Shown here in pieces: positions 17,264-26,731 of a stretch of 64,000 nt of DNA. The number at the start of each line of letters is the position of its first letter. Within the stretch, counting starts at the first letter, position 1. The position numbers and the translations under genes were made by a program. The notes under the pieces were generated by a model. It did not search any database. It saw only the letters and a list, made by a program, of their open reading frames with translations, and had not been told where the DNA came from. This DNA comes from Pseudomaricurvus alkylphenolicus. Its GTDB lineage: Bacteria; Pseudomonadota; Gammaproteobacteria; Pseudomonadales; Cellvibrionaceae. Where the stretch lies: NCBI RefSeq assembly GCF_011683955.1, contig NZ_JAAQPI010000018.1, forward strand, positions 1 through 64,000, read 5' to 3'.

Positions 17264-20181
17264 GTGAACTTCTGCGACACATGATGGCTGAGTTTGAATC
17301 CTGGGAGGCCGCAGCTGAGTTCAATATACCTCAACAGAGCTGGGCTGATTATACTGTTAATGACAGAGTGGATGATCTTTATATAGCTACTTTTTCTCAT
17401 ATATTTAGTACATTGAGGGAAGAATCCGAAGATAAGAAATCTAATCTTCTATCATGTGCTAAGACATTACTGGTTTTCTCAAAGAGTGCAGCATCAAAGT
17501 ATATAAGTGGAGTAGAGAAGAATCGTAACCTTTTGTATTCAGCGGCGCTTTATTATCTTGCAGATCAACCACCAACAGCATTTCTAATTGCAAAAGATAT
17601 TGATCCAGATATTTTTGAAATAGATCTGGAGAAATTCCTATATTCATTTTTATCTCGAATTTCTGATGAGGAAACCGAGTTATCTGTTGAATTTTTTGAT
17701 GCGGTGAGTAGGGGTGAATATCAAAGGTTTGACCATATCCTTGATATATTATCTGAGCAGGTTGCAATTGGCCTTCAGCATGATCCATTGCTTTTTGTTA
17801 GCTCAAAGTTTGCCTGTGAATGTATTGATAGATTTAAAAGTGTAAATGTTTGGAGTCTTCTTGAGCGATATTCTGACTGTGAGGATATGTCAGTATGGAA
17901 TGAGTTGCTATCGTCTAACGGAGGCCATCCTATCTGGGAGTTATTGCCCTCACAGGTAAAAGCAGTTGAATCTGGAATCCTTACTGGTGAAAAACCTGCT
18001 TATAGCATGCAGATGCCTACTTCTGCAGGAAAAACTTCACTGTGTGAAATTATCATCTTTAATGAAGTTAAAGTAAGAGGTAATAAAGTTTTATTTCTTG
18101 TGCCTTTCAGGGCGCTAGCAGCAGAGGTAAAGGCTGGAATGTATTCTAGGCTGAGTAACGTTGGTGTAGAGATTTCAGCTAGTTATGGAGGTAATATTCC
18201 CACTCGCTCTGAATCTACGACTGTAGAAAATTCTGATGTTGTTATTTCTACGCCTGAAAAGTTTGAGGCGCTCTGTCAAGTTATCCCTGATTTCATTGAT
18301 CGGTTTGATGTTTTGATTTGTGATGAGGGGCATCTAATTGATGATGGTAATCGAGGTCTACAATATGAACTATTGCTGACCAAATTTAAAAGACGAGAGA
18401 ATCCCGTAGATAAGATTGTTTTTATATCAGCTATCTTGCCAAATGTTTCAGATATTAATGACTGGTTAGGTGGAGATGAAGGCAGTTTAATTAACTCAGA
18501 TTATAAGCCTGTAGTAACAGATTATTCTTTTGTTAGATCTGTTAATGATAAGTGGTTTTTGGACTTTAACCCTCACTTGGATCAACCTTATAGTTATTTT
18601 TTAAGCGACTTCATTCAAAAAGACGAACTTAAGTTTACTAATCAAGGTACAGGAAATAGTAATCTCTTGCCAGGTTGGAGTTCACTGTTAACTTTGGCTT
18701 GTGCTTCAGCTTTTAAGGCTTCTATATCAGGTTCTGTAATTCTATTTACTACAGAGAAAGGCGGGTCTGGTGTTAGAGGTTTAGCAAATAAATGTTTAGA
18801 TATGTTGAAAAAAAATGCATTTATTACGCAGCAGTATCAAGTGGAAAATCATCCCGTAGACCTTGTTAACTATATTTCAATGCTTTTAGGCGGAGAGCAT
18901 TTGTTAACTAGATTGGTTCAGAAGAAGATTGGCTATCATCATGGAGATCTTCCTCAAGAATTGCGTCGAGAAATGGAGCAGTCAATTAATGATCAAAAAT
19001 TAAATATATTGATATGCACTTCCACTTTAGCGGAAGGCGTTAATCTCCCAATCAGAACTATAGTTTTACATACAGTCAAACGATTTAATGGGAGAATCAA
19101 GGGCTTTATTGAAAAGAGGAACATAAAAAATATTATCGGAAGAGCAGGTAGAGCGGGAAAGGAAACTCGTGGCAGAGTTATTTTTGCTAATGAGTCAGAA
19201 AGAGACTATGCCCTAGAAGTTATAAATGATGTTCAATTGGAGTCAGCTCATGGCTTTTTATTCTCGCTCATTAAAGCTCTCAAAAACTATCTAGAAGCAA
19301 TGAATTTGACCTTGAATCAGGAGTTCTTTGATTCCGATGTTGCAAAAGATATTTCTTATATCTTTGAATCTATTGATATGTCACTTTTACAGTCTTTACC
19401 AGAAGACATCCCTGAAGAAGAATTAGATACATTTTTAGATCAGATGTTATCTGAAACTTTAGCATCTAAGTTTTGCGATGAAGAGGGTTTAACTGATCTA
19501 TTAAAAATGGTTTTTTCTTTAAGGACTGAGCGAATATTTAATGAGACAGACTCTACTATGAGAGCCATAATGAGGAATACAGGTTCTTCGCTTAACTTTC
19601 TTAATTATGTTGAAGCAAGTCAGATACTTGATCAGAATATATGGCGATCTCTAACCGCTCCACAGGAACCTAACTGGTTTAACAATATAATTAAGCCAGT
19701 GTTGAACCATATTGGTTATGAGGATAGTGCTGATCTTATAATAGATGTATTAAATGGTTGGGTATCCGGCAGCTTTTATGTAGAAATAGCTGAAGATCTT
19801 GAGCAGGATGTAGATGATGTTGTTAGATATGTCTGTACAGCTATAGGTTTTGAGTTACAGCAGACATTATCTCAGCTTACACGTTTCGCAATTGAACTTT
19901 ATGAAGATGAAGTTCCTGATCATGTCGTGAATTGGCCTCAGTATATGCAATATGGTGTCAATCGTCAGATTCACTTGAGACTAATTAACTCTGGGGTTAC
20001 AGATAGGCTGGCTGTATTTGGAGTTGCTCGGTTCTTGGATTCCCTTGGGGCTCCAGAAGATGTTCGGAATCTTCGCAGGCTATTAAGGGTCAATAGAGAA
20101 GCCTTAAATAATGCCTTAGAACAAGACCCTCGTGTTCCAGCATTATCAATAAGTCGATTCTTTGATGATTACAATATTTGA
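17260..20181 (+). CDS. hamB: HamB, DEAD/DEAH-box superfamily 2 helicase of Hachiman
   Basis: The 973-aa helicase shows the superfamily 2 motifs in order: SAGKTS (Walker A, Lys258), DEGH (Asp355), SAILPN (motif III), CTSTLAEGVNLP (motif V) and GRAGRAGKE (motif VI, near residue 627), followed by a long C-terminal domain. The order and length match HamB, which scans DNA and controls the HamA nuclease. ATG 17260 overlaps the hamA stop; an upstream in-frame start would extend into hamA. All catalytic motifs look intact, so the system should be functional. Base composition is AT-rich like hamA, marking both as one imported cassette. Confidence 0.85.
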   Translation: MSELLRHMMAEFESWEAAAEFNIPQQSWADYTVNDRVDDLYIATFSHIFSTLREESEDKKSNLLSCAKTLLVFSKSAASKYISGVEKNRNLLYSAALYYLADQPPTAFLIAKDIDPDIFEIDLEKFLYSFLSRISDEETELSVEFFDAVSRGEYQRFDHILDILSEQVAIGLQHDPLLFVSSKFACECIDRFKSVNVWSLLERYSDCEDMSVWNELLSSNGGHPIWELLPSQVKAVESGILTGEKPAYSMQMPTSAGKTSLCEIIIFNEVKVRGNKVLFLVPFRALAAEVKAGMYSRLSNVGVEISASYGGNIPTRSESTTVENSDVVISTPEKFEALCQVIPDFIDRFDVLICDEGHLIDDGNRGLQYELLLTKFKRRENPVDKIVFISAILPNVSDINDWLGGDEGSLINSDYKPVVTDYSFVRSVNDKWFLDFNPHLDQPYSYFLSDFIQKDELKFTNQGTGNSNLLPGWSSLLTLACASAFKASISGSVILFTTEKGGSGVRGLANKCLDMLKKNAFITQQYQVENHPVDLVNYISMLLGGEHLLTRLVQKKIGYHHGDLPQELRREMEQSINDQKLNILICTSTLAEGVNLPIRTIVLHTVKRFNGRIKGFIEKRNIKNIIGRAGRAGKETRGRVIFANESERDYALEVINDVQLESAHGFLFSLIKALKNYLEAMNLTLNQEFFDSDVAKDISYIFESIDMSLLQSLPEDIPEEELDTFLDQMLSETLASKFCDEEGLTDLLKMVFSLRTERIFNETDSTMRAIMRNTGSSLNFLNYVEASQILDQNIWRSLTAPQEPNWFNNIIKPVLNHIGYEDSADLIIDVLNGWVSGSFYVEIAEDLEQDVDDVVRYVCTAIGFELQQTLSQLTRFAIELYEDEVPDHVVNWPQYMQYGVNRQIHLRLINSGVTDRLAVFGVARFLDSLGAPEDVRNLRRLLRVNREALNNALEQDPRVPALSISRFFDDYNI

Positions 20182-20508
20182 AACGGTTTAAACATACTTA
20201 AGGGGCACGCGCTGTCGTTCTTGGATAAATTACGGGGAAAATTTATGCCGGAATGAAGGCTTATATTGCGGGTTTAGCCGCATGTAACTCCGTGGGGGCG
20301 CGGTGCTTGGAATGATCTAGATTTAAAGGTTGATGGTATGGTGATCAATGGGATCAGAGTCATAGAAAAACTTAACGTCTGCTTCTGGCCGGATGTGAAA
20401 TTAAAGCGGCTCTTCTATGAGCTGAACACATAAAGATATGACGCTAAAAAAGCACTATTAATGTAACAATATACTAGAGATGTATGCAGTCGAAATAAGG
20501 ACTTTCAC
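20182..20508. other. Spacer between Hachiman and the membrane-protein gene
   Basis: No solid gene. A 33-codon frame beginning ATG 20338 (MVINGIRVIEKLNVCFWPDV...) may be a decayed coding fragment. The base composition shifts here from AT-rich cargo back to mixed. Confidence 0.3.
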
Positions 20509-22104
20509 GTGAGCCCCGTAGAAACATCCGCGCCAAAACATGACCTAAACAAGACAGTAGAATTCCTTCACAAAATCTACATTTTATTCTTTCGGCGTTC
20601 ATTCGCTCGCGTCGTAGCGATTACCCTGATCTCAGGTGGCATCGCATGGCTTTCACCCACCCCGATCATCTACCTTCTCAATCTATTAGCAGCAGGTGTA
20701 ACAGGAACAGATCTAGAGTGGGCTAAATTCATTAACGACACATCTGAAAGTCAAATTGGTGGCTTCACACTCATCGCCCTCGGCATTGGTGTTTTTATCT
20801 ATGATCAATATATGGTCTGGGTGAATCTTGAAAATGCTAAAAGCACACGGCGTGCATGGCTCATCGGCCTAATGGGTGTCATGTCTTTATACGGACTCCT
20901 TGCAGCAGCCTTTATTGTCGTCTCTGACCGCATTCAATATCAGGCCGAAAGAGAGCTTGCCTTGCAGGCCCAATTAAAACGAATAGCGAAAATCGAACCT
21001 TTTTTAGAGGAAGCGTCTGTGGCCGTTGATCTAGCATCGGCTGGGGTGCTATCAGGGTATTCTCGCGATCAGTGGGCCTTAATGCTATCCCCTTCCAGAA
21101 TCGAATCTTTTCTTCAGAGCAGCAGCCCATATTTTTCGACAGAAGACATCCAGCTGATGATGACGGCACTTGGAAATATCAATTTTGCTCTGGAGCAAGC
21201 ATCCTACTGTCAGACGTTGGATGATAGTACCAAAGAGGAAACTCTCATTTACGCCAACTATAAAATAGTCTGGCAACTGCTATCTAGCGCTATCGACCGA
21301 ATTAAAGGAGTTGACACATCTTCTGAAACAAGCGAGTTGGTTAGTGCATTGAGCGAGCAGTATAGTTTTGACTACACCAAACTTTATGGCACGATTTATA
21401 GTGGCTGCAAGGATGCCCGATTTACCCCTCTGGAAACAAAAGTAATCCTCTCCACCCGATATCAAGAGGGTTACGTCCACCTCGATTTCCTAACTCCAGA
21501 CATACTCGACTCTCGAGACCTTAAACTCACTGTGTATCCCTTCACTTATGTCACGCAATGGGATCTAGTTAGTGGCCATGCCTTCAGCCAGGCCTACAAA
21601 CAACAGTGCGTTCCGCAGACACCCTTTCCAGAATATTTTCTATCTTTACGGTGCAACGATACCTATAAGCTGGAAGGTATGGATCAAGCTAACCCCAACT
21701 GGCCTCATGTGATGAGGACTATGATCGTAGCGCAATATGCAAAAGAAGAACGTATCGCTGATGAAATCGTAGAAACAGTGCTTGATTGCACCGTTTATGT
21801 CGTGGATATGAAGACACGGATGGTCGAAGATACGCCCACGATTTACCGGATCAACGAAAATATGAACAGCACGCTCACTAAGTCGGTTTACGATACCACC
21901 GGCTATGCCGGAATGGGCGTTGAACCTGCCGATGACCCTCGGTTTAGCGGTTTAAGAACTCGTCAGCCCGTACCGCGCTATAGCCCCCAAAAAGACCTGA
22001 CTCTCGATGAGTTTAAAGAACAAGTTGGGGACTTTTGTTTATGGAGGTTTGGTGGTTACGTGTACCCCATTAAACCCTACGAATATCGATTAATTGGATA
22101 CTGA
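20509..22104 (+). CDS. Unrecognised membrane protein with large soluble domain (531 aa)
   Basis: Three hydrophobic N-terminal segments are visible: about residues 33-63 (ARVVAITLISGGIAWLSPTP and onward), 83-100 (GGFTLIALGIGVFIYDQY) and 119-143 (AWLIGLMGVMSLYGLLAAAF). A charged stretch follows (QAERELALQAQLKRIAKIEPFLEEA), possibly coiled coil, then a roughly 370-residue soluble domain with scattered cysteines. I recognise no family. It lies right after Hachiman and before the next transfer operon, in the cargo slot. A GTG start is chosen as the first plausible one; no strong ribosome binding site decides it. It may be an accessory or separate defence gene, but only its position suggests that. 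Confidence 0.7.
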   Translation: MSPVETSAPKHDLNKTVEFLHKIYILFFRRSFARVVAITLISGGIAWLSPTPIIYLLNLLAAGVTGTDLEWAKFINDTSESQIGGFTLIALGIGVFIYDQYMVWVNLENAKSTRRAWLIGLMGVMSLYGLLAAAFIVVSDRIQYQAERELALQAQLKRIAKIEPFLEEASVAVDLASAGVLSGYSRDQWALMLSPSRIESFLQSSSPYFSTEDIQLMMTALGNINFALEQASYCQTLDDSTKEETLIYANYKIVWQLLSSAIDRIKGVDTSSETSELVSALSEQYSFDYTKLYGTIYSGCKDARFTPLETKVILSTRYQEGYVHLDFLTPDILDSRDLKLTVYPFTYVTQWDLVSGHAFSQAYKQQCVPQTPFPEYFLSLRCNDTYKLEGMDQANPNWPHVMRTMIVAQYAKEERIADEIVETVLDCTVYVVDMKTRMVEDTPTIYRINENMNSTLTKSVYDTTGYAGMGVEPADDPRFSGLRTRQPVPRYSPQKDLTLDEFKEQVGDFCLWRFGGYVYPIKPYEYRLIGY

Positions 22105-22469
22105 ACGCGCCCTATAAGAAGAAGCTGCGTGCGTGTCTGCTGTTCTTGGGGCCTGATTATCATCGATAATGTCCGCTTTTGGCCGATAGAAGACCAATTA
22201 GGATTCTCAATTTTAGTGCATCTTCCAGAATTTCTTCTGGGGGATGACAGTCCTGGATTACCTGGAGTTGCCGGATCGTAGGGGTACACGCTTGATCGGG
22301 ATGTGGGCATCAAAGATCTCGAAGTAGGAATAAGTTGTAATCTGTAATAATGTTATTTTCACGCATTTCCGTCTGCGTAATACCCACAACGCCTGAATAG
22401 ATTTCTCATCGTTCTTCATTCGTAAATCTCGCACTATCTCCCTTAACACTACAGGGGAGGTTCAGTGCT
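22105..22469. other. Noncoding junction between cargo and transfer operon
   Basis: I see no gene here. The end of the stretch carries the GGGGAGG ribosome binding site region for the RAQPRD gene. A promoter for the second transfer operon is expected somewhere here, but no convincing -35/-10 pair was found. Confidence 0.3.
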
Positions 22470-22772
22470 ATGCGCAAATCACACTTTGTCATTGCCGGTC
22501 TGGTTTCAAGCCTATGGGTTACTCCCAGTATCTGGGCAGACGCTGATGCTGAACGAGAAACACTAGCAACTCTTCTCCACGAATTACAATCCCTCGAGTC
22601 CTTGATCAGCAAAGCCGAAGCACAACGCCACCAGGATACCCGCATCCAGTTTCGCTACGACTGGCTACGCCAGGATATAGAGCGAATCGAATCCGGAATT
22701 CAGTCGCACATCGACGCTCCCCGTTCTCAGCCACGCCGCTATGCACCTCTGCGCGGCGATTATCGCCGATAG
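22470..22772 (+). CDS. RAQPRD-family ICE protein
   Basis: The 100-aa exported protein has a signal peptide (FVIAGLVSSLWVTPSIWADA), a helical region rich in Glu and Leu (TLLHELQSLESLISKAEAQR), and the C-terminal signature APRSQPRRYAPLRGDYRR that names the family (TIGR01690-like). It opens the second block of transfer genes. A GGGGAGG sequence 10 bases upstream sets the start. It probably acts in the periplasm; its function is unknown in the family. Confidence 0.85.
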   Translation: MRKSHFVIAGLVSSLWVTPSIWADADAERETLATLLHELQSLESLISKAEAQRHQDTRIQFRYDWLRQDIERIESGIQSHIDAPRSQPRRYAPLRGDYRR

Positions 22773-22782
22773 GTCATTACCG

Positions 22783-23013
22783 ATGACCTCACTGCAAAAT
22801 TCAATGTTTCAAGCTGGTGCGGGCGTGACGCCCTCCACCTTGATGGTGGCCATCGCCTCGATGGTCATTTCACTGACCTTCATCTGGGTGATCTGGGTGA
22901 CGCTGGGTACCTTTCGAGCTTGGCAATCTGGGGAAGTCAGTGTGTTCGAACTCACGTGGAGCGTCTTGAGGGCTTGTATCGTCTTAATGGTCCTGGGGTT
23001 CTATCTGAGGTAA
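22783..23013 (+). CDS. ICE membrane protein of the PFL_4701 (TIGR03758) type
   Basis: The 76-aa protein has two hydrophobic segments (TLMVAIASMVISLTFIWVIW and LRACIVLMVLGFYL). The pattern FQAGAGVTPSTLM...TFRAWQSGEVSVFELTWSVLRA is family-typical. It is small, pilin-like in architecture and placed directly before the PFL_4702-type gene. ATG 22783 lies ten bases after the RAQPRD stop; a longer frame would overlap that gene. Confidence 0.8.
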   Translation: MTSLQNSMFQAGAGVTPSTLMVAIASMVISLTFIWVIWVTLGTFRAWQSGEVSVFELTWSVLRACIVLMVLGFYLR

Positions 23014-23054
23014 TTCCCAACTCTTTGTTGAACGTTGTAAAAAGGAACAATGCC

Positions 23055-23432
23055 ATGAATGCTGTACTTCCCGTAAATCGTAATTCCATGCAAGCCTCTG
23101 TAAATCGATTCGCTCTGGTTGGCTTGGCCGCCACGCTGTTTCATTCGCCGACTTGGTCGGCGTTACCCACACCGGTGCCGCCGAGTACGGCGCCGGCGGC
23201 GGGGGACTGGATCGGTTTGATTCAGGGCTACATTCGTGATGGCGGTTTGGTCTTGGGGCTGGCCATTGCTGTATTGGGTTTTCTTTGGGTGGCCTATCTT
23301 GGTTTCGCCAAGTTTAACGAGGCCCGGCAAGGCAAAGCGGAGTGGGCCGAAGTGGGTGTGCTCGGCATCGTTGGGGCTGTCGTTTTGATCTTCGCCAGTT
23401 ATCTGCTCACCGAAGCGGCCGGCGTTATCTAA
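23055..23432 (+). CDS. ICE membrane protein of the PFL_4702/TIGR03745 type
   Basis: The 125-aa protein has an N-terminal leader ending near TWSALPTP, a proline/threonine linker, and two membrane segments (GLVLGLAIAVLGFLWVAYLG and VGVLGIVGAVVLIFASYLL). Its two-helix small-membrane-protein layout resembles VirB2/TraA-type pilins, though that role is inferred. ATG 23055 follows AAAGGA at good spacing. Confidence 0.8.
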   Translation: MNAVLPVNRNSMQASVNRFALVGLAATLFHSPTWSALPTPVPPSTAPAAGDWIGLIQGYIRDGGLVLGLAIAVLGFLWVAYLGFAKFNEARQGKAEWAEVGVLGIVGAVVLIFASYLLTEAAGVI

Positions 23433-23459
23433 GTCGTCGGGCAGAGGGGTGTTGAAGCG

Positions 23460-23840
23460 ATGACTCAGCAGCAGGAAGTACTGGCGGACCGGCTTAACGC
23501 CGAACCCGCCATTTTCAAAGGGTGTTCATCATCGGAGCTCGGTACCATCGTCGGGCTCTCCATACTGCTTTGGTTGCCGTTGAGTCTATTGCTCGCCTGG
23601 GTATTCGGGGCGGTCACCATGGGTTTCGGGGGCGCGGGCGTGGGTGTTATCGCCACCGTTGTCGTGTCCGCGACCGTGTTTCAGCGCATCAAACGCGACC
23701 GTCCCGATGGCTACTACCAACAATTTCTGCGCATTCGTTTGCATCAATGGGGTTTGATGGGTTGCCCTTGGGTCAGACGCAGCGGTGTGTGGGATATTGG
23801 GAGGACTCGCGATGCAGCGCTATCGCTACGAGATCGATAA
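23460..23840 (+). CDS. ICE membrane protein of the TIGR03750 type
   Basis: The 126-aa protein has a short cytoplasmic N-terminus (LADRLNAEPAIFKGCSSSEL), two membrane segments (about residues 29-75), and a basic tail with RPDGYYQQFLRIRLH. It resembles VirB3/TraL-like proteins that anchor the secretion ATPase to the inner membrane; that equivalence is inferred from size and order. It overlaps the next gene by 29 bases. Confidence 0.8.
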   Translation: MTQQQEVLADRLNAEPAIFKGCSSSELGTIVGLSILLWLPLSLLLAWVFGAVTMGFGGAGVGVIATVVVSATVFQRIKRDRPDGYYQQFLRIRLHQWGLMGCPWVRRSGVWDIGRTRDAALSLRDR

Positions 23841-24480
23841 CGTCCGGGCGCATCTTCGCTCTCTTTGGGCGATCATCGGTGTCCAGTTGTTGGTCATCGT
23901 GGCGTTGTGGTTCGGCTGGAGTCAGTCGCCCAAGCAGCTGCGAGTCCATGTGCCGCCCGATCTGCGCTCCGGCGCGGTGCTGGTCAATCAAGAGGTTCCG
24001 CCGGCCAACGTCTACGCTTTCGCCTTCTATATCTTTCAGCAGCTCAACCGCTGGCCCGACAACGGTGCTGAAGACTACGGCAAAGCGATCTTCAAAATGT
24101 CCCCCTACCTCACCCCAAAGTACCGCAACGATTTGATTGAGGACATGGAGTTGAAAGCCCGACGCGGAGAGCTGGCTTTTCGGGTGCGTGGCGTGCACGA
24201 GGTGCCGGGTCATGGCTTTGAGGAGCGTCGCGTCGATGTGTTGGCATTTGATACCTGGGTGGTGTGGCTGGATCTTGATCTGTTGGAGTCGGTTAAGGGC
24301 ATGACTGTCAAACAAACCACGATTCGTTATCCGCTCCGGGTGGTGCGCCACGCCATCGATGCGGAAACCAACCCCTGGGGGTTGGCCCTGGATGGCTATG
24401 AGGGCAATGGGCCGGCACGACTCAATGAGAATGGGGTGTCTGCTACGGATAACCCATCAACAGAAAGGAAGGCCCCATGA
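23812..24480 (+). CDS. ICE protein of the PFL_4703 (TIGR03746) type, TraE/VirB5-like
   Basis: The 222-aa protein has a single N-terminal membrane segment (SLWAIIGVQLLVIVALWFGW) and a periplasmic domain including HVPPDLRSGAVLVNQEVPP and NVYAFAFYIFQQLNRWPDNG. By order and architecture it corresponds to TraE/VirB8-like channel components, though primary recognition is only to the ICE family. ATG 23812 (MQRYRYEIDN) is preferred over an upstream start because it gives the family N-terminus. Confidence 0.8.
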   Translation: MQRYRYEIDNVRAHLRSLWAIIGVQLLVIVALWFGWSQSPKQLRVHVPPDLRSGAVLVNQEVPPANVYAFAFYIFQQLNRWPDNGAEDYGKAIFKMSPYLTPKYRNDLIEDMELKARRGELAFRVRGVHEVPGHGFEERRVDVLAFDTWVVWLDLDLLESVKGMTVKQTTIRYPLRVVRHAIDAETNPWGLALDGYEGNGPARLNENGVSATDNPSTERKAP

Positions 24481-25295
24481 AAGTAATAGGTCAGTTACGG
24501 CGGTTTGCCGTTTTTATCGTTTTACTGCTGAGCGCACTGAACAGCGCTTGGGCAGAGTCCATCTCTGGTGAAAGCACCAGCGTGCTTGAACGCGTCGTCT
24601 GGCGCAAGACCCCCATCACGATATCGCTGCAGGTTGGTGAAGAACGGCTGATTCATTTTCCGGGCGCCGTGAGTATCGGGTTGCCCGCACCGTTAACCTC
24701 GGCGCTTCGCGCCCAGAGCATCGACGGGACACTTTACCTGCGGGCCCTTCAACCTTTTACCGAGAATCGATTGATGGTGAAGCCTGAAGAGGGTGGCCCT
24801 ATGGTGGTCCTGGACGTTTCTGCAACCCAGGGCAGCGGCGAGCGGTCATCTCTCGCCGATGTTCAGGTGATGATGCCGCCTTCAACGGCGCAGGAAACCG
24901 GTGACGACCCGACGTCAATCCGCGCTGAAACTGAAGCCTGGGGCTATGTTGCGTTAACGCGATTTGCGGCTCAACAGTTATACGCGCCTTCCCGATTGGT
25001 ACCCAATGAACTCGGTATCGCGCAGGTCTCGGTGGAGGATACACCCGTGCCTCTTATTCGAGGGGTACCGGTGACCGCCACGCCCGCCGCGGCGTGGAAG
25101 GCGGGCCGTTACTGGGTCACGGCGGTCAAGCTGCAAAACGACAGTCCAGAGCCGGTGGTGCTGGATCCCAGGGATATCCGCGGTCGTTGGCTGACAGCGA
25201 CCTTTCAGCACAACCGGCTGTTGCCCGCTGGGAGTGAGGCGGACACGACCACGGTCTACCTGATTTCCAATCGTTCTTTTATTGAATCCTTGTGA
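24477..25295 (+). CDS. ICE protein of the PFL_4704 (TIGR03749) type, TraK-like
   Basis: The 272-aa exported protein has a signal peptide (FAVFIVLLLSALNSAWA). Family regions are ERVVWRKTPITISLQVGEER and HFPGAVSIGLP, then a periplasmic beta-rich body ending with RGRWLTATFQHNRLLPAGSEADTTTVYLIS. It probably corresponds to the TraK/VirB9 class of secretin-like outer-envelope components. It overlaps the preceding stop by four bases (ATGA). Confidence 0.8.
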   Translation: MKVIGQLRRFAVFIVLLLSALNSAWAESISGESTSVLERVVWRKTPITISLQVGEERLIHFPGAVSIGLPAPLTSALRAQSIDGTLYLRALQPFTENRLMVKPEEGGPMVVLDVSATQGSGERSSLADVQVMMPPSTAQETGDDPTSIRAETEAWGYVALTRFAAQQLYAPSRLVPNELGIAQVSVEDTPVPLIRGVPVTATPAAAWKAGRYWVTAVKLQNDSPEPVVLDPRDIRGRWLTATFQHNRLLPAGSEADTTTVYLISNRSFIESL

Positions 25296-25315
25296 GCCTT
25301 ATTGGGAGAATCGTT

Positions 25316-26731
25316 ATGTCCATGGTTCGCAGTAATCGTCTGTTACCGCTGTTGGGATTGGTGGTCGTGGCGATCGTCAGTCTGGTGGGACTCAAGCTGT
25401 GCTCCCATGAGGAAACAGGACCGGTGATGTTGGACGCGGTGCCACAGGCGCCCCGGCCCGATGCCGACACCCCCGCTGACACCATCAACACCCTAACCGC
25501 GAACGTCAGTGCCATGACGTCGGAGCTGAAAGCGTTGCGGCGAGATAACGATTCCCTCGCGCAAACGAACCGGCAGCTGCAAGGCGATCAACGCATCATC
25601 GAGAATAACGTCTTTTCGAGGTTGCAAAGATCGCTTCAGGACAAACAAGCAGACCAAGATTCCGAGGCCTCCTGGGCCATTGCCGAATTGAGAGATGAGC
25701 TGGCCTCCTTGCGTCGATCACTGAAGCAGGCATCAAAGGCTCAGCACTCTAGCACCGACATTCCCGTTGGTGTGGGGCTAGAAAAAATCAGCGGTTTCCC
25801 ATCGGGTGCTGACGCCCTGACGTGGATTCAGCCGCTCGATGGACCCAGTGATTTGTCGAGCGACGATGATGGATTGTTGGGACGCGTCAATCGCGCGACC
25901 CAGACCGCGTTGAGTCAAGGGCAGCCGGTGGTGGAGCGTCTGGAGCGTCAAGGTCGGGAGACGTTGAACGCGTCACAACCCGTGTACACCATTCCGCGCA
26001 ACGCCACATTGATCGGCTCCACGGCAATGACGGCCTTGATTGGTCGCGTGCCTATCGGTGGTCAAGTCAATGACCCCATGCCATTCAAGGTGATCGCCGG
26101 CAAGGACAACCTGGCGGCCAATGGTCTGACCTTACCAGGGGTGGCCGGGATGATCTGGAGTGGCACGGCCGTTGGTGACTGGACCTTATCGTGCGTTACC
26201 GGGCGGTTGGAATCGGTCACCTTTGTGTTTGAAGACGGCACCCTGCAGACCTTGTCCAGCGACGATCAATCGCTGGCTGGTTCCAGTGGAAACAGGGATC
26301 AATCGCTGGGGTGGGTCTCTGACGCGCGCGGTATTCCGTGCATTACCGGTGAGCGCAAGACCAATGCCGCCGCGTTCTTATCCCAGAGCATCGCCGTGAC
26401 CGCTTTGGAAGCGGCAGGGCAGGCCGCTGCCGCCGCCGAAACCACCACCTTGGTGCACGACTCCGGCGCGACCTCAGAGGCGGTCACGGGTGATCGCAGC
26501 CAATACATTCTCGGCAACACCCTCAGCGGCGGCAGTGAAGTCATCGCCCGTTGGTTGCGCGAACGCCAATCTCAAAACTTTGATGCGGTGTTTGTGCCAG
26601 CGGGACTCGAGCTGGCGATCCACGTGGACGTCGAACTCCCCATTGATTATCACACTCACGGCAGGAGGTTACACCATGCCAACAGTCTACCGTCCAACGC
26701 CAATGCGGCTGCTCACGCTGGTCTGGATTAA
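25316..26731 (+). CDS. ICE protein of the PFL_4705 (TIGR03752) type, TraB-like
   Basis: The 471-aa protein has an N-terminal membrane anchor (RLLPLLGLVVVAIVSLVGLKL), a coiled-coil region (about residues 55-130), and a periplasmic domain with ALIGRVPIGGQVNDPMPFKV and a Gly/Ala-rich region. The layout is that of TraB/VirB10, the scaffold between the inner and outer membranes. ATG 25316 is preferred over GTG 25292 because GGGAG lies seven bases upstream. It overlaps the following lipoprotein gene by 56 bases. Confidence 0.8.
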   Translation: MSMVRSNRLLPLLGLVVVAIVSLVGLKLCSHEETGPVMLDAVPQAPRPDADTPADTINTLTANVSAMTSELKALRRDNDSLAQTNRQLQGDQRIIENNVFSRLQRSLQDKQADQDSEASWAIAELRDELASLRRSLKQASKAQHSSTDIPVGVGLEKISGFPSGADALTWIQPLDGPSDLSSDDDGLLGRVNRATQTALSQGQPVVERLERQGRETLNASQPVYTIPRNATLIGSTAMTALIGRVPIGGQVNDPMPFKVIAGKDNLAANGLTLPGVAGMIWSGTAVGDWTLSCVTGRLESVTFVFEDGTLQTLSSDDQSLAGSSGNRDQSLGWVSDARGIPCITGERKTNAAAFLSQSIAVTALEAAGQAAAAAETTTLVHDSGATSEAVTGDRSQYILGNTLSGGSEVIARWLRERQSQNFDAVFVPAGLELAIHVDVELPIDYHTHGRRLHHANSLPSNANAAAHAGLD

